Shown: piece after piece, positions 1 to 9,430 of the stretch
Layout of the letters: every line of letters begins with the position of its first letter
Numbering within the stretch: position 1 is the first letter of the stretch
Origin: Pseudotabrizicola sediminis
Lineage (GTDB): Bacteria > Pseudomonadota > Alphaproteobacteria > Rhodobacterales > Rhodobacteraceae
Direction of reading: 5' to 3'
Assembly (NCBI RefSeq): GCF_004745575.1
Contig: NZ_RPEM01000002.1
Span: 248,001-312,000, forward strand
Length of the DNA stretch: 64,000 bases
Program-made: the position numbers and the translations under genes
The notes under the pieces: generated by a model
The model's database searches: none
The model's input: only the letters and a program-made list of their open reading frames with translations
Told to the model about the DNA's origin: nothing

Positions 1-887
1 ATCCGATGGCCATTTTGCGTGATCTGGCCGAGATCACGCATTGGGTATCGGTGATCAAGATCACGCCAGAAGCGGCCGAAGATCCGACCACCCCACCGGA
101 TGAACGTGCGCGGGGCCTCGACATGGCGAAGCGCCTGCCGATGCGGTCGCTCAGCCGGATGTGGCAGATGCTGTTGAAGGCGATTGAAGAGGTCGGGCTG
201 GCCCCCAATGCGATGATGGCGGCAGAGATGGCGATCATCCGCCTGACCCATGTGGCTGACCTGCCAGATCCGGAAACTCTGATCCGGCGATTGCAGGCCG
301 GGCAGGGGTCAGGGCCGGGCGGGCCGGTGGCGGGCGGTGCCCCGGCAGGTGGCAGTTCTGTCCACGGGGCCGTGATGCGCGCGCCATCTGCGCCGATGCG
401 CGGGCCGTCGATGAACGGCGCCGGGCAGGCGATGGCACTTGCCGCCGAGCAGGTGGTTTACCAGAGTTTTGACGCGGTCGTGGCCCTGATCCGCGACCGG
501 CGCGACATGAAGCTGCTCTATGAGGTGGAGGAAGGCGTGCGCCTTGTGCGCTATGCCCCCGGCCGGATCGAGTTTGAGCCTTCCCCCAAGGCAGGCACCG
601 ATCTTGCTGCGCGGCTGGGCCAGCGGTTGCAGGCCTTTACCGGTCAGCGCTGGGGGGTGTCGGTCGTGTCGGAAGGTGGCCAGCCCACGATTGCCGAGGC
701 CCGCGATGCGACCCGCGTGCAGGCCGAGTCCGAGGTGATGCAGACCGCGCTGGTACAGGCGGTGATGCTGGCGTTTCCGGGCGCAAAGATCGCCGGGATA
801 CGGTCGGCAGAAGATCTGGTTCAGGCCGCTGCCGCCGAGGCGCTGCCGGAAGTCGAAGACGAATGGGATCCGTTCGAGGACAGTTGA
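1..887 (+). CDS. dnaX: DNA polymerase III subunit gamma/tau, C-terminal part
   Basis: The reading frame is open to the left edge of the window, so the start and the ATPase domains are missing. What remains is the end of clamp-loader domain III (DPMAILRDLAEITHWVS) followed by a Gly/Ala/Pro-rich linker and the tau-like tail that contacts the polymerase. DnaX loads the sliding clamp and holds the replicative polymerases together. The next gene, ybaB, begins 12 bases downstream and recR follows it; dnaX-ybaB-recR is a widely conserved replication and recombination operon, which supports the call. The tail ends in acidic residues. The C-terminal tau region is poorly conserved, so the identification rests mainly on the domain III segment and the gene order. 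Confidence 0.9.
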   Translation, partial: PMAILRDLAEITHWVSVIKITPEAAEDPTTPPDERARGLDMAKRLPMRSLSRMWQMLLKAIEEVGLAPNAMMAAEMAIIRLTHVADLPDPETLIRRLQAGQGSGPGGPVAGGAPAGGSSVHGAVMRAPSAPMRGPSMNGAGQAMALAAEQVVYQSFDAVVALIRDRRDMKLLYEVEEGVRLVRYAPGRIEFEPSPKAGTDLAARLGQRLQAFTGQRWGVSVVSEGGQPTIAEARDATRVQAESEVMQTALVQAVMLAFPGAKIAGIRSAEDLVQAAAAEALPEVEDEWDPFEDS

Positions 888-899
888 AAGGAAGATACG

Positions 900-1244
900 A
901 TGCTGAAGGGTTTGGGCGGTCTTGGCGATATGGCCGGGATGATGAAAAAAGCGCAGGAAATGCAGACGAAGATGGCCGAGATGCAGGAGGATCTGTCCCG
1001 CATTGTGGTGATCGGCGAATCCGGTGCCGGGCTGGTGCGTGCGCGCGCCACCGCCAAGGGCGAGCTGACCGGGCTGGAGATTGACCCGTCGATCTTTGTC
1101 GCGTCGGAGAAAGAGGTCGTCGAGGATCTGATCCTTGCCGCCATCAAGGATGCCCAAGGCAAGGCAGCCGAGCGGAGCCGGGCGGAACTGGCCAAGCTGA
1201 CCGACGGTCTGGGTCTGCCCCCCGGCATGCAACTGCCGTTCTGA
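900..1244 (+). CDS. ybaB: YbaB/EbfC family nucleoid-associated protein
   Basis: A 114-aa protein with the family layout: a Met-rich N-terminal helix (MAGMMKKAQEMQTKMAEMQ), a central beta-sheet segment rich in Gly and Val (VVIGESGAGLVRARATAKGE), and a C-terminal part ending in LPPGMQLPF. Family members form dimers that bind DNA and are linked to nucleoid organisation and the RecFOR pathway. The start ATG has a purine-rich ribosome site (AAGGAAG) just upstream. It sits between dnaX and recR with very short gaps, so the three genes are almost certainly co-transcribed. Confidence 0.93.
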   Translation: MLKGLGGLGDMAGMMKKAQEMQTKMAEMQEDLSRIVVIGESGAGLVRARATAKGELTGLEIDPSIFVASEKEVVEDLILAAIKDAQGKAAERSRAELAKLTDGLGLPPGMQLPF

Positions 1245-1247
1245 TCC

Positions 1248-1847
1248 GTGTCAGGCCCGCCGCGCGAGATTGACGCCCTGATCGCGCTGATGGCGCGGCT
1301 GCCGGGGCTTGGACCACGATCGGCGCGGCGCGCGGTGCTACACCTGCTCAAGCGCCGCGACATGGTGATGGCCCCGCTGGCGCAGGCGATGGCAACGGTG
1401 GCACTGACTGCGCAGGATTGCCGGGTCTGCGGCAATGTCGGCACCACCGATCTGTGCCCGATTTGCGACGACCCGCGCCGCGTGACGGGAGAGATTTGCG
1501 TGGTGGAGACCGTTGCCGACCTGTGGGCAATGGAACGCGGCGGCGCATTCAAGGGCCGCTATCACGTGTTGGGTGGCACACTTTCCGCGCTGGATGCCAT
1601 CGGACCTGACGATCTGCGCATCCCTGATCTGGCGGAACGGGTGCTGGATGAGGGCGTTTCGGAAGTAATCCTGGCGCTGAACGCCACCGTTGATGGCCAG
1701 ACCACGGCGCATTATATCGCCGATGCTCTGGCTGCTTCGGGCGTGCAGATCAGCAGCCTTGCGCAGGGTGTGCCGGTGGGTGGCGAGCTTGACTATCTGG
1801 ATGACGGCACCATTGGCGCTGCTTTGCGCGCCCGCCGCCGGGTCTGA
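1248..1847 (+). CDS. recR: Recombination mediator RecR
   Basis: A 199-aa protein, the usual RecR length. An N-terminal helix-hairpin-helix region ([19 protein letters not shown]) is followed by the C4 zinc finger ([19 protein letters not shown]) and a Toprim domain that begins at [17 protein letters not shown]. RecR acts with RecF and RecO to load RecA on gapped single-stranded DNA. The start codon is GTG, three bases after the ybaB stop codon. No typical Shine-Dalgarno site is visible, so translation is probably coupled to ybaB. A strong hairpin terminator follows at 1906-1931. Confidence 0.95.
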   Translation: MSGPPREIDALIALMARLPGLGPRSARRAVLHLLKRRDMVMAPLAQAMATVALTAQDCRVCGNVGTTDLCPICDDPRRVTGEICVVETVADLWAMERGGAFKGRYHVLGGTLSALDAIGPDDLRIPDLAERVLDEGVSEVILALNATVDGQTTAHYIADALAASGVQISSLAQGVPVGGELDYLDDGTIGAALRARRRV

Positions 1848-1905
1848 GACGGGGCGGATCAAAGCGCGGGTCGGGCAAGCAGAAAACAGTCCACCTGCAA
1901 AACCG

Positions 1906-1931
1906 AAAAGGCACCCTGAAGGGTGCCTTTG
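1906..1931. terminator. Bidirectional terminator between recR and trcR
   Basis: Perfect 10-bp inverted repeat AAAGGCACCC / GGGTGCCTTT around a TGAA tetraloop. The A-run before it and T-run after it give a Rho-independent terminator on both strands, as expected between the convergent genes recR and trcR. Confidence 0.85.
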
Positions 1932-1958
1932 CTATTTTGGTGGCAGTCGTGGCTGCGC

Positions 1959-2708
1959 TCAGCGACGCGGTGCGTCATCCTCGTCATCGTCTTCGTCATC
2001 ATCCTGCTGCGGCAGATTGAAGAAGCTTTCCGCGTCCGAAAAATCGGCGGGCTTTTCTTCTTTTTCGGGCCGGGTAAACACCTCCAGCCCCGAAGGCATC
2101 TTCGGCTCTGACGACATGCCCAGAGACTGTTCGGTCGACACCAGCTTGCGGCGTTCGTCATCGCTCATCACCACACCTTCGGAAGCGCGGCGGCGCACCG
2201 CGGCCTGAACCGAGGTGTCAAGCTCTGACTGTTTGCACAGCCCCAGCGCAACCGGGTCAACTGGCGAGATGTTGTTGATGTTCCAATGCGTGCGTTCGCG
2301 GATCGCCTGAATTGTCGGCTTGGTGGTGCCGACCAGCTTGCCGATGGCACCATCCGACAGTTCGGGGTGGAACTTGACCAGCCACAGAATGGCGGCCGGA
2401 CGGTCCTGGCGTTTTGACAGCGGGGTGTAGCGCGGGCCACGGCGCTTTTCTTCGCCGACAGCCGCCGCGTTGAACTTGAGCTTCAGCTTGTAGAGCGGGT
2501 CTTTCTGACCCTTCTCGATCTCGCCCGCGTCCAGCTGGTTGTTGGCAACCGGGTCAAAGCCCTTGACGCCAGGGGCCACGTCGCCATCGGCGATGCCCTG
2601 CACTTCCAGCTCGTGCATGCCGCAGAAATCCGCGACCTGCTTGAATGACAGGGTGGTATTGTCCACAAGCCAGACGGCGGTGGCCTTTGCCATGAGCGGC
2701 TTGTTCAT
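1959..2708 (-). CDS. trcR: Cell-cycle transcriptional regulator TrcR (DUF1013)
   Basis: A 249-aa protein of the DUF1013 family, found in Alphaproteobacteria. The N-terminus MNKPLMAKATAVWLVDNT and the helix-turn-helix-like part AIGKLVGTTKPTIQAIRERT are typical. The C-terminus is a strongly acidic tail (runs of Asp and Glu before APRR). The family is described as a cell-cycle transcription regulator that can associate with RNA polymerase. The ATG at 2708 is preceded by AAGGAG at good spacing, so it is preferred over a TTG two codons upstream. It is divergent from the RNase T2 gene. Confidence 0.87.
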   Translation of the reverse strand: MNKPLMAKATAVWLVDNTTLSFKQVADFCGMHELEVQGIADGDVAPGVKGFDPVANNQLDAGEIEKGQKDPLYKLKLKFNAAAVGEEKRRGPRYTPLSKRQDRPAAILWLVKFHPELSDGAIGKLVGTTKPTIQAIRERTHWNINNISPVDPVALGLCKQSELDTSVQAAVRRRASEGVVMSDDERRKLVSTEQSLGMSSEPKMPSGLEVFTRPEKEEKPADFSDAESFFNLPQQDDDEDDDEDDAPRR

Positions 2709-2832
2709 GCCCAACTCCTTTACAAATCTGTCCCGTGCCGGGAAAACGGCTGCAGGCCTTGGCCTGCGATTTCCACGATGTCGGGGAATTCAAGGGTGAT
2801 ATAGGCGGTTTTGACGGATAGGGGAAGCGAAA

Positions 2833-3474
2833 ATGCGGGGGCTTTGGCTGGCACTGGCGCTGATCTGCGCAGGCAGCGCAGGCGCGCGGGCCGAGGGAGA
2901 GCAGGCGGGCGACTTTGATTATTACGTGATGGCGCTGTCCTGGTCTGCCAACTGGTGCGCGCTGGAAGGCGATGCGCGCCGCGATCCGCAATGCGACCGG
3001 GGCCGGGGCACGCCCTTTGTGCTGCACGGGTTGTGGCCACAACATGAACGCGGCTGGCCCAGTTATTGCCGCACCGGGGCGGCGGACCCGTCGCGCAGCG
3101 ACACAGCGGCGATGGCCGATGTGTTCGGCGGGGCAGGGGCGGCGTTTTACCAATGGAAGAAACATGGCCGTTGTTCGGGGCTGTCCGCGAAGGCCTACTA
3201 CACGCTTGCGCGTACGGCGTTCACCTCGATCGCAATCTCGCCGGTTTTCCCGCAGATCACCAAGGATCTGAAAGTTCCGGCACAGGTGATTGAAGGCGCG
3301 TTTCTCGAGGCCAACCCGGGGCTGACCCGCGATCAGGTTACGGTCACCTGCCGCGCCGGTATGATTCAGGAGGTACGGATCTGCCTGACCCGCGATCTGG
3401 AACCGCGCCGCTGTGGGGCGGATGTGATCCGGGATTGTACCTTGCAGGATGCCGGTCTGAACGCGATGCGGTAA
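2833..3474 (+). CDS. Secreted ribonuclease T2 family protein
   Basis: A 213-aa protein with a cleavable signal peptide (about residues 1-20, ending near ARA), so it should act in the periplasm or outside the cell. The two conserved RNase T2 blocks are present: CAS I FVLHGLWPQ with catalytic His65, and CAS II FYQWKKHGRCSG with His111. The Glu usually found just before the Trp of CAS II is Gln here, which may lower or alter activity. Cys residues suitable for disulfides are present. Such enzymes cut RNA to 2',3'-cyclic phosphates; the CpdB-like enzyme near 36 kb could process those products, though that link is only an inference. Confidence 0.87.
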   Translation: MRGLWLALALICAGSAGARAEGEQAGDFDYYVMALSWSANWCALEGDARRDPQCDRGRGTPFVLHGLWPQHERGWPSYCRTGAADPSRSDTAAMADVFGGAGAAFYQWKKHGRCSGLSAKAYYTLARTAFTSIAISPVFPQITKDLKVPAQVIEGAFLEANPGLTRDQVTVTCRAGMIQEVRICLTRDLEPRRCGADVIRDCTLQDAGLNAMR

Positions 3475-3481
3475 GCGCAAT

Positions 3482-3514
3482 GCAAAACGCGCCCCGGATG
3501 GGGGCGCGTTTTGC
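3482..3514. terminator. Bidirectional terminator between RNase T2 gene and ftsK
   Basis: Perfect 14-bp inverted repeat GCAAAACGCGCCCC / GGGGCGCGTTTTGC with a 5-nt loop. It has A-run and T-run flanks, so it works for both converging genes. Confidence 0.9.
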
Positions 3515-3535
3515 GGTTCTGACTGACAAACCCTC

Positions 3536-6500
3536 TCAGGTCTCGGGCACCAGAATTTCGCGTTTGCCAACGTGGTTGGCGGCGGTGACCACCATCTGCT
3601 CTTCCATCTGCTCCACCAGTTTTGCGGCCTTGTTATAGCCGATCCCCAGTTTGCGCTGGATATAGCTGGTCGAGCATTTGCGGTCCTTGGCGACGATCGC
3701 CACTGCCTGATCATAGAGCGCATCATCGCCGCCCTCGCCGGTGGACAGGCCCAGCACCACGTCGATGTCGCCGACCGAATCCTCATCCGGACCTTCGACC
3801 ACGCCGGACATATAGACCGGCGGGCCGAAGGATTTCAGATGGTTGACGATTTCCTCGACTTCTTCATCGCTTACGAAGGGGCCGTGAATCCGGGTGATCT
3901 TGGCACCGTTGCCCATATAGAGCATATCGCCCATGCCCAAAAGCTGCTCGGCCCCCTGCTCGCCCAGAATGGTACGGCTGTCGATCTTGCTGGTGACCTG
4001 AAACGAAATCCGGGTCGGGAAGTTCGCCTTGATCGTGCCGGTGATCACATCCACCGAAGGCCGCTGCGTCGCCATGATCAGGTGGATGCCTGATGCCCGT
4101 GCCATCTGTGCCAGCCGCTGGATGCAGGCTTCAATCTCTTTGCCGGCGACCATCATCAGGTCGGCCATCTCGTCGACGATCACCACGATATAGGGAAGCG
4201 CGACGGGGGCGAATTCTTCGGTCTCGAACACCGGCTCGCCGGTATCCTCATCAAACCCGGTCTGGATGGTGCGCTTGAACATCTCGCCCTTGGCCAGCGC
4301 TTCGCGCACCCGGCCGTTGAATCCTTCGATATTGCGCACGCCCATTTTCGACATCTTGCGATAGCGCTCTTCCATCTCGCCCACGACCCATTTCAGGGCG
4401 ACAACCGCCTTTTTCGGGTCGGTCACCACAGGGGAGAGCAGATGCGGGATGCCATCGTAAACCGACAGTTCCAGCATCTTGGGGTCGATCATGATCAGCC
4501 GGCATTCCTCGGGCGACAGCTTGTAGAGCAGCGAAAGGATCATGGTGTTGATCGCCACCGATTTCCCGGAACCTGTAGTCCCGGCAATCAAAAGGTGGGG
4601 CATCTTGGCGAGGTTGGCCACAATCGCATCACCGCCGATGTCCTTGCCAAGGGCCAGCGGCAGGCGCATGTTGCTGTCGCCAAAGTCGCGGGCGGCGATG
4701 ATCTCGCGCAGCACCACCTTTTCGCGGGTGGCATTGGGCAATTCGATGCCGATCACCGACCGGCCCGGCACGGTGGACACGCGGGCGCTCAGCGCCGACA
4801 TGCTGCGCGCAATGTCATCGGCAAGGCCGATGACGCGGGAGGCCTTCAGGCCGGGTGCCGGTTCCAGTTCGTACATGGTCACCACCGGGCCGGGGCGCAC
4901 GCTGACGATCTCGCCCTTCACCCCGTAGTCATCCAGCACCGATTCAAGCATCCGCGCATTCTCTTCCAGCGCCTCATCCGACAGCGCAAAGCGCTCTACG
5001 GTTGACGGGCTGGACAGCAGCGACAGGGGCGGCAGTTCATAGGGCTGGCTTACCGCCTCATCAAACCGCAGGCGGGGCTGGCTTTCGGCAATCGCCTGCC
5101 GTGACGGGGTCATCGGCTTTTTCACGATATGTTGCACCACCGGCTTGCGCACTTCGGCCACCGGAATGCGCGGAGCGGCGTAGGATGTGACCGGTACAGC
5201 TCCATATTCCGCGGCGTCATCATCCTCTTGCTGCCAGTCGTCGTCCTCATCGGCATAGGCTAAGGCGGGCGACAGATCGGGGGTGAAGATATTGGCCGGA
5301 TCTTCATATGCATCCGACTTCGCCACGGGCACGTAGGTGCGTGGCATCGGCGGCAGTTGTGGCGGGGCAGGGGGCACAGCCGCGCGGGCCGCAGGCACCA
5401 CCTGCGCCATGGTCAGGGGCGGTTCCGGCGGCAAACCGACAGCCACCACCGGCGGCATCCGGCGGGTATCGGCGATCAGCGGCTGCGGCCCGCGCAACCG
5501 CTGGGTCAGGCCGCGGGCCACCGGGGGTTCGCGCCGGACCTGTGCGGCGGTGGTCGCGGGGTTCAGCACCGGGCCGGGGTGGCGCATCCGCGACTTGATC
5601 GCGTCCGAGATTCGAGCCTTGATCCGGTCATCATTCGGGGCGAGATCATCGGAAAACGGGGGCAGCTCTGGTTCCACCAGTTCCGGCTCCGGCTCGGCGG
5701 CGCGGCGCATCATCTGGGGCATCCGGGCCAGCAACCCGGCCTTTTCGCGCGGGGGCGCATAAGAGGCCGCTTCTGCCATCGGTTCAGGATATCGCGGATC
5801 GGCGCGCAGGGTGCCGCGCAGCGCCGACGGCCGGCCCCATTCGGCGGCAGTCTTGGCGGGCTGAGGCAGGTCGGCCGTGCCACGATAGATCGCTGCATTG
5901 CGCGTGCCACCCCTGGCAGGCTCGGCTTCCTCTGCGTCATACCAGTCTTGCGACCGGGTGGCTGCGCGCTGTGTCACCGCTTCGGCCCGGGTTGCCCGAC
6001 GTTCAGCCAGCGCATGCGCCGCGCGGCTGGTGCCGCGCCCGGCCAGATGGATCACCGTATCATAGGCAAAGATCGAGCCCACCGCCAGAAACCGCCCGAT
6101 GACCGCCAGCTCCACCAGCGTAAAGCCAGTGACCCAAAGCCCCATCACCCCGAGCAGCGCGCCAAGGATGAGCGAAAACAGCGTCAGCCCGACCCCCGCA
6201 CTGACCGGGGCCACACCCAGCAGCGTGCCCAGTATGGTATCGCCGAACAACCCGCCCAACCCGAACGAATGCGGCCAGCCCGCCCCCGGCACCAGCGTTG
6301 CCGCAAAAACCGAGGCCAGAGCAACGGCGATCACCGCGAACACGATGCGCCCCATAGCCCGGTCAGCCCCGCGATGCGTGACGAAGCGAACGCCCCAGAC
6401 GCCAAGGATCACCGGCAACATCCATGCGCCCTTGCCGCCGATGATCATCAGCGTAGATGCCACCGCCGCGCCGAACCGGCCCAGCATGTTGTTGGCAGGT

Positions 6501-6676
6501 TCATCCGTTGCCACCATCCAGCCCGGATCTTCCGGCGAATAGCTCCCCAGCATCAGCGCAAACAGCACCGCCCCGGCCAACAGTCCCAGCCCCATCAGCT
6601 CCCGCCCGCGGCGTTCCAGCATGGCGGCGGTGTCCTGGTCCAGAAGAGGGTCGCGTTGACGCATGTTGATGGATGC
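3536..6676 (-). CDS. ftsK: DNA translocase FtsK
   Basis: A 1046-aa protein with the full FtsK layout. The N-terminus has about four or five membrane helices (residues roughly 25-190), which anchor it at the division septum. A long low-complexity Pro/Ala/Glu linker follows to about residue 540. The motor domain has Walker [13 protein letters not shown] and Walker [17 protein letters not shown]-terminal winged-helix gamma domain ([25 protein letters not shown], quoted in part) reads KOPS sites. It pumps chromosome ends apart and activates XerCD at dif. The ATG at 6676 has AGGTAAGG upstream and is preferred over a TTG at 6697 that would overlap the aminotransferase stop codon. Confidence 0.96.
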   Translation of the reverse strand, partial: ASINMRQRDPLLDQDTAAMLERRGRELMGLGLLAGAVLFALMLGSYSPEDPGWMVATDEPANNMLGRFGAAVASTLMIIGGKGAWMLPVILGVWGVRFVTHRGADRAMGRIVFAVIAVALASVFAATLVPGAGWPHSFGLGGLFGDTILGTLLGVAPVSAGVGLTLFSLILGALLGVMGLWVTGFTLVELAVIGRFLAVGSIFAYDTVIHLAGRGTSRAAHALAERRATRAEAVTQRAATRSQDWYDAEEAEPARGGTRNAAIYRGTADLPQPAKTAAEWGRPSALRGTLRADPRYPEPMAEAASYAPPREKAGLLARMPQMMRRAAEPEPELVEPELPPFSDDLAPNDDRIKARISDAIKSRMRHPGPVLNPATTAAQVRREPPVARGLTQRLRGPQPLIADTRRMPPVVAVGLPPEPPLTMAQVVPAARAAVPPAPPQLPPMPRTYVPVAKSDAYEDPANIFTPDLSPALAYADEDDDWQQEDDDAAEYGAVPVTSYAAPRIPVAEVRKPVVQHIVKKPMTPSRQAIAESQPRLRFDEAVSQPYELPPLSLLSSPSTVERFALSDEALEENARMLESVLDDYGVKGEIVSVRPGPVVTMYELEPAPGLKASRVIGLADDIARSMSALSARVSTVPGRSVIGIELPNATREKVVLREIIAARDFGDSNMRLPLALGKDIGGDAIVANLAKMPHLLIAGTTGSGKSVAINTMILSLLYKLSPEECRLIMIDPKMLELSVYDGIPHLLSPVVTDPKKAVVALKWVVGEMEERYRKMSKMGVRNIEGFNGRVREALAKGEMFKRTIQTGFDEDTGEPVFETEEFAPVALPYIVVIVDEMADLMMVAGKEIEACIQRLAQMARASGIHLIMATQRPSVDVITGTIKANFPTRISFQVTSKIDSRTILGEQGAEQLLGMGDMLYMGNGAKITRIHGPFVSDEEVEEIVNHLKSFGPPVYMSGVVEGPDEDSVGDIDVVLGLSTGEGGDDALYDQAVAIVAKDRKCSTSYIQRKLGIGYNKAAKLVEQMEEQMVVTAANHVGKREILVPET

Positions 6677-6693
6677 CATGACCTTACCTGTCC

Positions 6694-7872
6694 TCAATGA
6701 TAGAGGCAGTCACGAAGGCGGATCAGCCCGTGCTGCAATTCTGTTTGTGGGGCGACCAAGGCCACCCGTATATAGGCTTTGCCGGGGTTGTCGCCCCCGA
6801 CGTCGCGCGACAGATAAGCACCGGGCAACACCCGCACCCCTGTCTCGCGCCACAGTTTCAAAGCGGCCTCTTCGCCGTCGGCCACGGGAAGCCACAGGAA
6901 GAATCCGCCCTCCGGTGCCACCCGGTTGTGCCGTCCGGCAAACACCTCATCCGCCATACAGAACTTGTCTTGATATAGCGAAAGGCTTTCGGCCACATGC
7001 GCCTCATCGCTCCATGCCGCCTCTGACACGCGCTGAATGGGCAGCGGCAAGGGTGCGCCAGCAAAGGCGCGCAGCTGGCGGATGCGGGCCATGTTCTGCG
7101 CACCCGTCGCCACAAAGCCCGACCGCAGCCCGGGCAGGTTCGACCGCTTGGACAGCGAATGAAACACCGCCACCCGCTCGGGATCGGTGCCGGTTTGTTG
7201 CGCCACGGCCAGGGCGCCGGGCGGTGGCGCATCGCGCCAGATCTCGGAATAGCATTCATCGGCCAGAATGCGGAAATCGTGCCGCTCTGCCAACGCCATC
7301 AGCCGCGCCAGATAATCGGCGGGGGCCACCACCCCCTGCGGATTGGCGGGCGAGCAAAGGTAGGCCACCGTGACCCGGTCCAGCACATCGGCAGGCAGGC
7401 CTTCGTAATCCGGCAGAAATCCGGTCTCTGCCGTTGCAGGCACATAAACCGGCTCTGCCCCAACGGTCAGCGCCGCGACGGCATAGACCTGATAGAACGG
7501 GTTCGGCATCAGAATGACCGGCCGTTTTCCGCCCTTGCTTTCCGGCGACAGCGCAATGGCCGCGTTGAACAGCCCCTCACGCGTGCCATTCAGCGCCATG
7601 ATCTGATCGGAGGCAAGCGCCACGCCATAGCGTCGCTGCACCCATCCGGCGATGGCTGCCAGCAGTTCGGGCGTGCCGTCATTCGGCGGATAGACCGCGA
7701 AGCCATCCAGATGCTGCGCCAAAATCGGCCCGACGAACGCGGGCATCGGATGGCGCGGCTCGCCGATGGTCATGTGAACAGCAGGGCCGCCCGGCGCATG
7801 CGCATCCAGCAGCGTCCGCAAACGCGGAAACGCATACTCCGGCAGGTTCAGAAACCGCTCTGGAAACGCCAT
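6694..7872 (-). CDS. Class I/II PLP-dependent aminotransferase
   Basis: A 392-aa fold-type I aminotransferase. Visible motifs are the substrate-arm segment [11 protein letters not shown], the PLP phosphate-contact region [23 protein letters not shown] (Asn contacting PLP), the Asp/Tyr pair in ADECYSE, and the Schiff-base lysine in [16 protein letters not shown]. It resembles the succinyl-diaminopimelate/LL-DAP aminotransferase branch, but the exact substrate cannot be told from sequence. It lies directly upstream of ftsK on the same strand with an 17-base gap, so the two are likely co-transcribed. The ATG at 7872 gives the usual N-terminus; an upstream extension to 7956 is not needed. Confidence 0.86.
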   Translation of the reverse strand: MAFPERFLNLPEYAFPRLRTLLDAHAPGGPAVHMTIGEPRHPMPAFVGPILAQHLDGFAVYPPNDGTPELLAAIAGWVQRRYGVALASDQIMALNGTREGLFNAAIALSPESKGGKRPVILMPNPFYQVYAVAALTVGAEPVYVPATAETGFLPDYEGLPADVLDRVTVAYLCSPANPQGVVAPADYLARLMALAERHDFRILADECYSEIWRDAPPPGALAVAQQTGTDPERVAVFHSLSKRSNLPGLRSGFVATGAQNMARIRQLRAFAGAPLPLPIQRVSEAAWSDEAHVAESLSLYQDKFCMADEVFAGRHNRVAPEGGFFLWLPVADGEEAALKLWRETGVRVLPGAYLSRDVGGDNPGKAYIRVALVAPQTELQHGLIRLRDCLYH

Positions 7873-8015
7873 ATCTGCCTCATGTTCGGGGTCGTATCGC
7901 CCCGTTTTGACCAAGGATAGCCAGTGATCCGCGCCGGGTCCAGAAAAAGCCGCCAAGCCTTGGGGTTAGCCACAAGGGATTGTGTCTTTTTCGCCCGCCC
8001 TTGCGCCGCTTGTTG

Positions 8016-9347
8016 CTAGCGCAGCGCGCGTTCTGCCGCTGCCCCCAGTCGCAGCAGCCGTTCCTCCTGCATCGGGCCTGCCATCAGGCTGATGCCACAG
8101 GACGGTTCCGAGGTCGGCAGGGTCAGCGCACAGCCATCCATCAGATTGCCGATCCGCGTGTTGCGCAGCGCCAGCAGGTTTTCTGACACGTAATAGGCAT
8201 CGTCGGTCATCAGCCGCGCCGCATCGGGCGGCAGGATCGGTGCGGTCGGCACCACCACCGCGTCATACCCCGCCACCGCCTGTGCCCAAATCGCGCGCAG
8301 GGCGTGCAAGCGCCGCCATGCGGCCACGTAATCCGGCGCGCTGAACCCGGCCCCCATGCGAAACCGCTCCAGAATACGCGGGAACATCTTTTCGGGGGCG
8401 GCCTCGATCACCTTGCCCCAGATGCCATAGGCTTCGGCGGTGAACAGGATCGGCGACAAGCCCATCGCTTCGGTCAGGTCGGGCACCACGCCGCGTTCGA
8501 TTCGCGCGCCCGCCCGCGCCAGCCGGGCCAGCGCATCATCAAACCCGCGCGCAGGTGCTGCGCGCAGATCGTCCAGCGCCACCGTCTCCAGCACCAACAG
8601 CCGCGCGCCCGACAGGCTGGTCCCGGCAAGATCCGCCGCCCGCCCGCCCTCCAGCGCGGCAAGCAGCAGGGCGCAATCCTCGACCGTATGGGCCAACGGC
8701 CCCACGGTGTCGAACATCTGGGCCAAGGGCACCACACCCTTGGTCGACAATCGGCCATGCGTGGTCTTCAGCCCCACCAGATCGTTCCACGCCGCCGGTA
8801 TCCGCACCGACCCGCCGGTATCCGACCCTATTGCCGCCGGGGCGAGGCCATAAGCGACCGAGGCCGCCGCACCCGAGGATGACCCCCCCGCCACCGCCGC
8901 CTCGTCATTGATGCAAGGTGGCGTCGCGGTCACCGGGTTCAGCCCCAGCCCGGAAAACGCCAGTTCCGACATGTGGGTTTTGCCAAGGCAGACAAGCCCT
9001 TGCAGCGTTGTCATCCGCAGCACCTCGGCATCCGCCTTCGGCACGCGCCCGCGCAGAAGGGCCGATCCGGCCTCGGTCGGGCGGCCCGCAGTGTCGAACA
9101 GGTCTTTCCAGCTGACGGGCACGCCATCGAGCACCCCGCGCCGCAGACCCGACTTGGCGCGCGCGGCGGCCGCCATCGCCTCGGACCTGCTGCGGTTGGG
9201 CGTCACCCGCGCATAGATCCGGTCGCGCAGCGGATGGCGGTCAATCGCGTCCAGCTGCATCTCGCACAACTCCACCGGGTTGATCCGGCCCGCGCCGATC
9301 GCCGCGCCCAGCTCTGCCGCTGTCATATTCGCCCAAGTCTTTGCCAT
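8016..9347 (-). CDS. Amidase signature family hydrolase
   Basis: A 443-aa amidase with the Ser-cisSer-Lys catalytic set. The Lys is in PVSWKDLFDTAG, the Gly/Ser loop is GGSSSGAAASVAYGLAP, and the nucleophile region is GSDTGGSVRIPA. These enzymes cleave amide bonds in small molecules or in misacylated tRNA; this one has no GatB/GatC neighbours, so it is probably a general amidase rather than GatA. The start chosen gives MAKTWANMTAAELG, a typical family N-terminus. It is divergent from, but close to, the UbiH-type gene on the plus strand. Confidence 0.88.
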   Translation of the reverse strand: MAKTWANMTAAELGAAIGAGRINPVELCEMQLDAIDRHPLRDRIYARVTPNRSRSEAMAAAARAKSGLRRGVLDGVPVSWKDLFDTAGRPTEAGSALLRGRVPKADAEVLRMTTLQGLVCLGKTHMSELAFSGLGLNPVTATPPCINDEAAVAGGSSSGAAASVAYGLAPAAIGSDTGGSVRIPAAWNDLVGLKTTHGRLSTKGVVPLAQMFDTVGPLAHTVEDCALLLAALEGGRAADLAGTSLSGARLLVLETVALDDLRAAPARGFDDALARLARAGARIERGVVPDLTEAMGLSPILFTAEAYGIWGKVIEAAPEKMFPRILERFRMGAGFSAPDYVAAWRRLHALRAIWAQAVAGYDAVVVPTAPILPPDAARLMTDDAYYVSENLLALRNTRIGNLMDGCALTLPTSEPSCGISLMAGPMQEERLLRLGAAAERALR

Positions 9348-9430
9348 GCCATTGCCCGCCCTGTTTTCCCGCAACGCTAGCGGCAAGGCGGCGCATGGAC
9401 AATTCGGATCTTTGCCCCATAGTCCGTGAC

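Noticed and set aside
309-1232. Long minus-strand frame opposite dnaX and ybaB
   Set aside because: It is a GC-rich shadow of two well-supported genes and shows no protein family.
5357-6700. 447-codon plus-strand frame opposite ftsK
   Set aside because: His/Arg/Pro/Gln-rich composition of an antisense shadow; ftsK on the other strand is certain.
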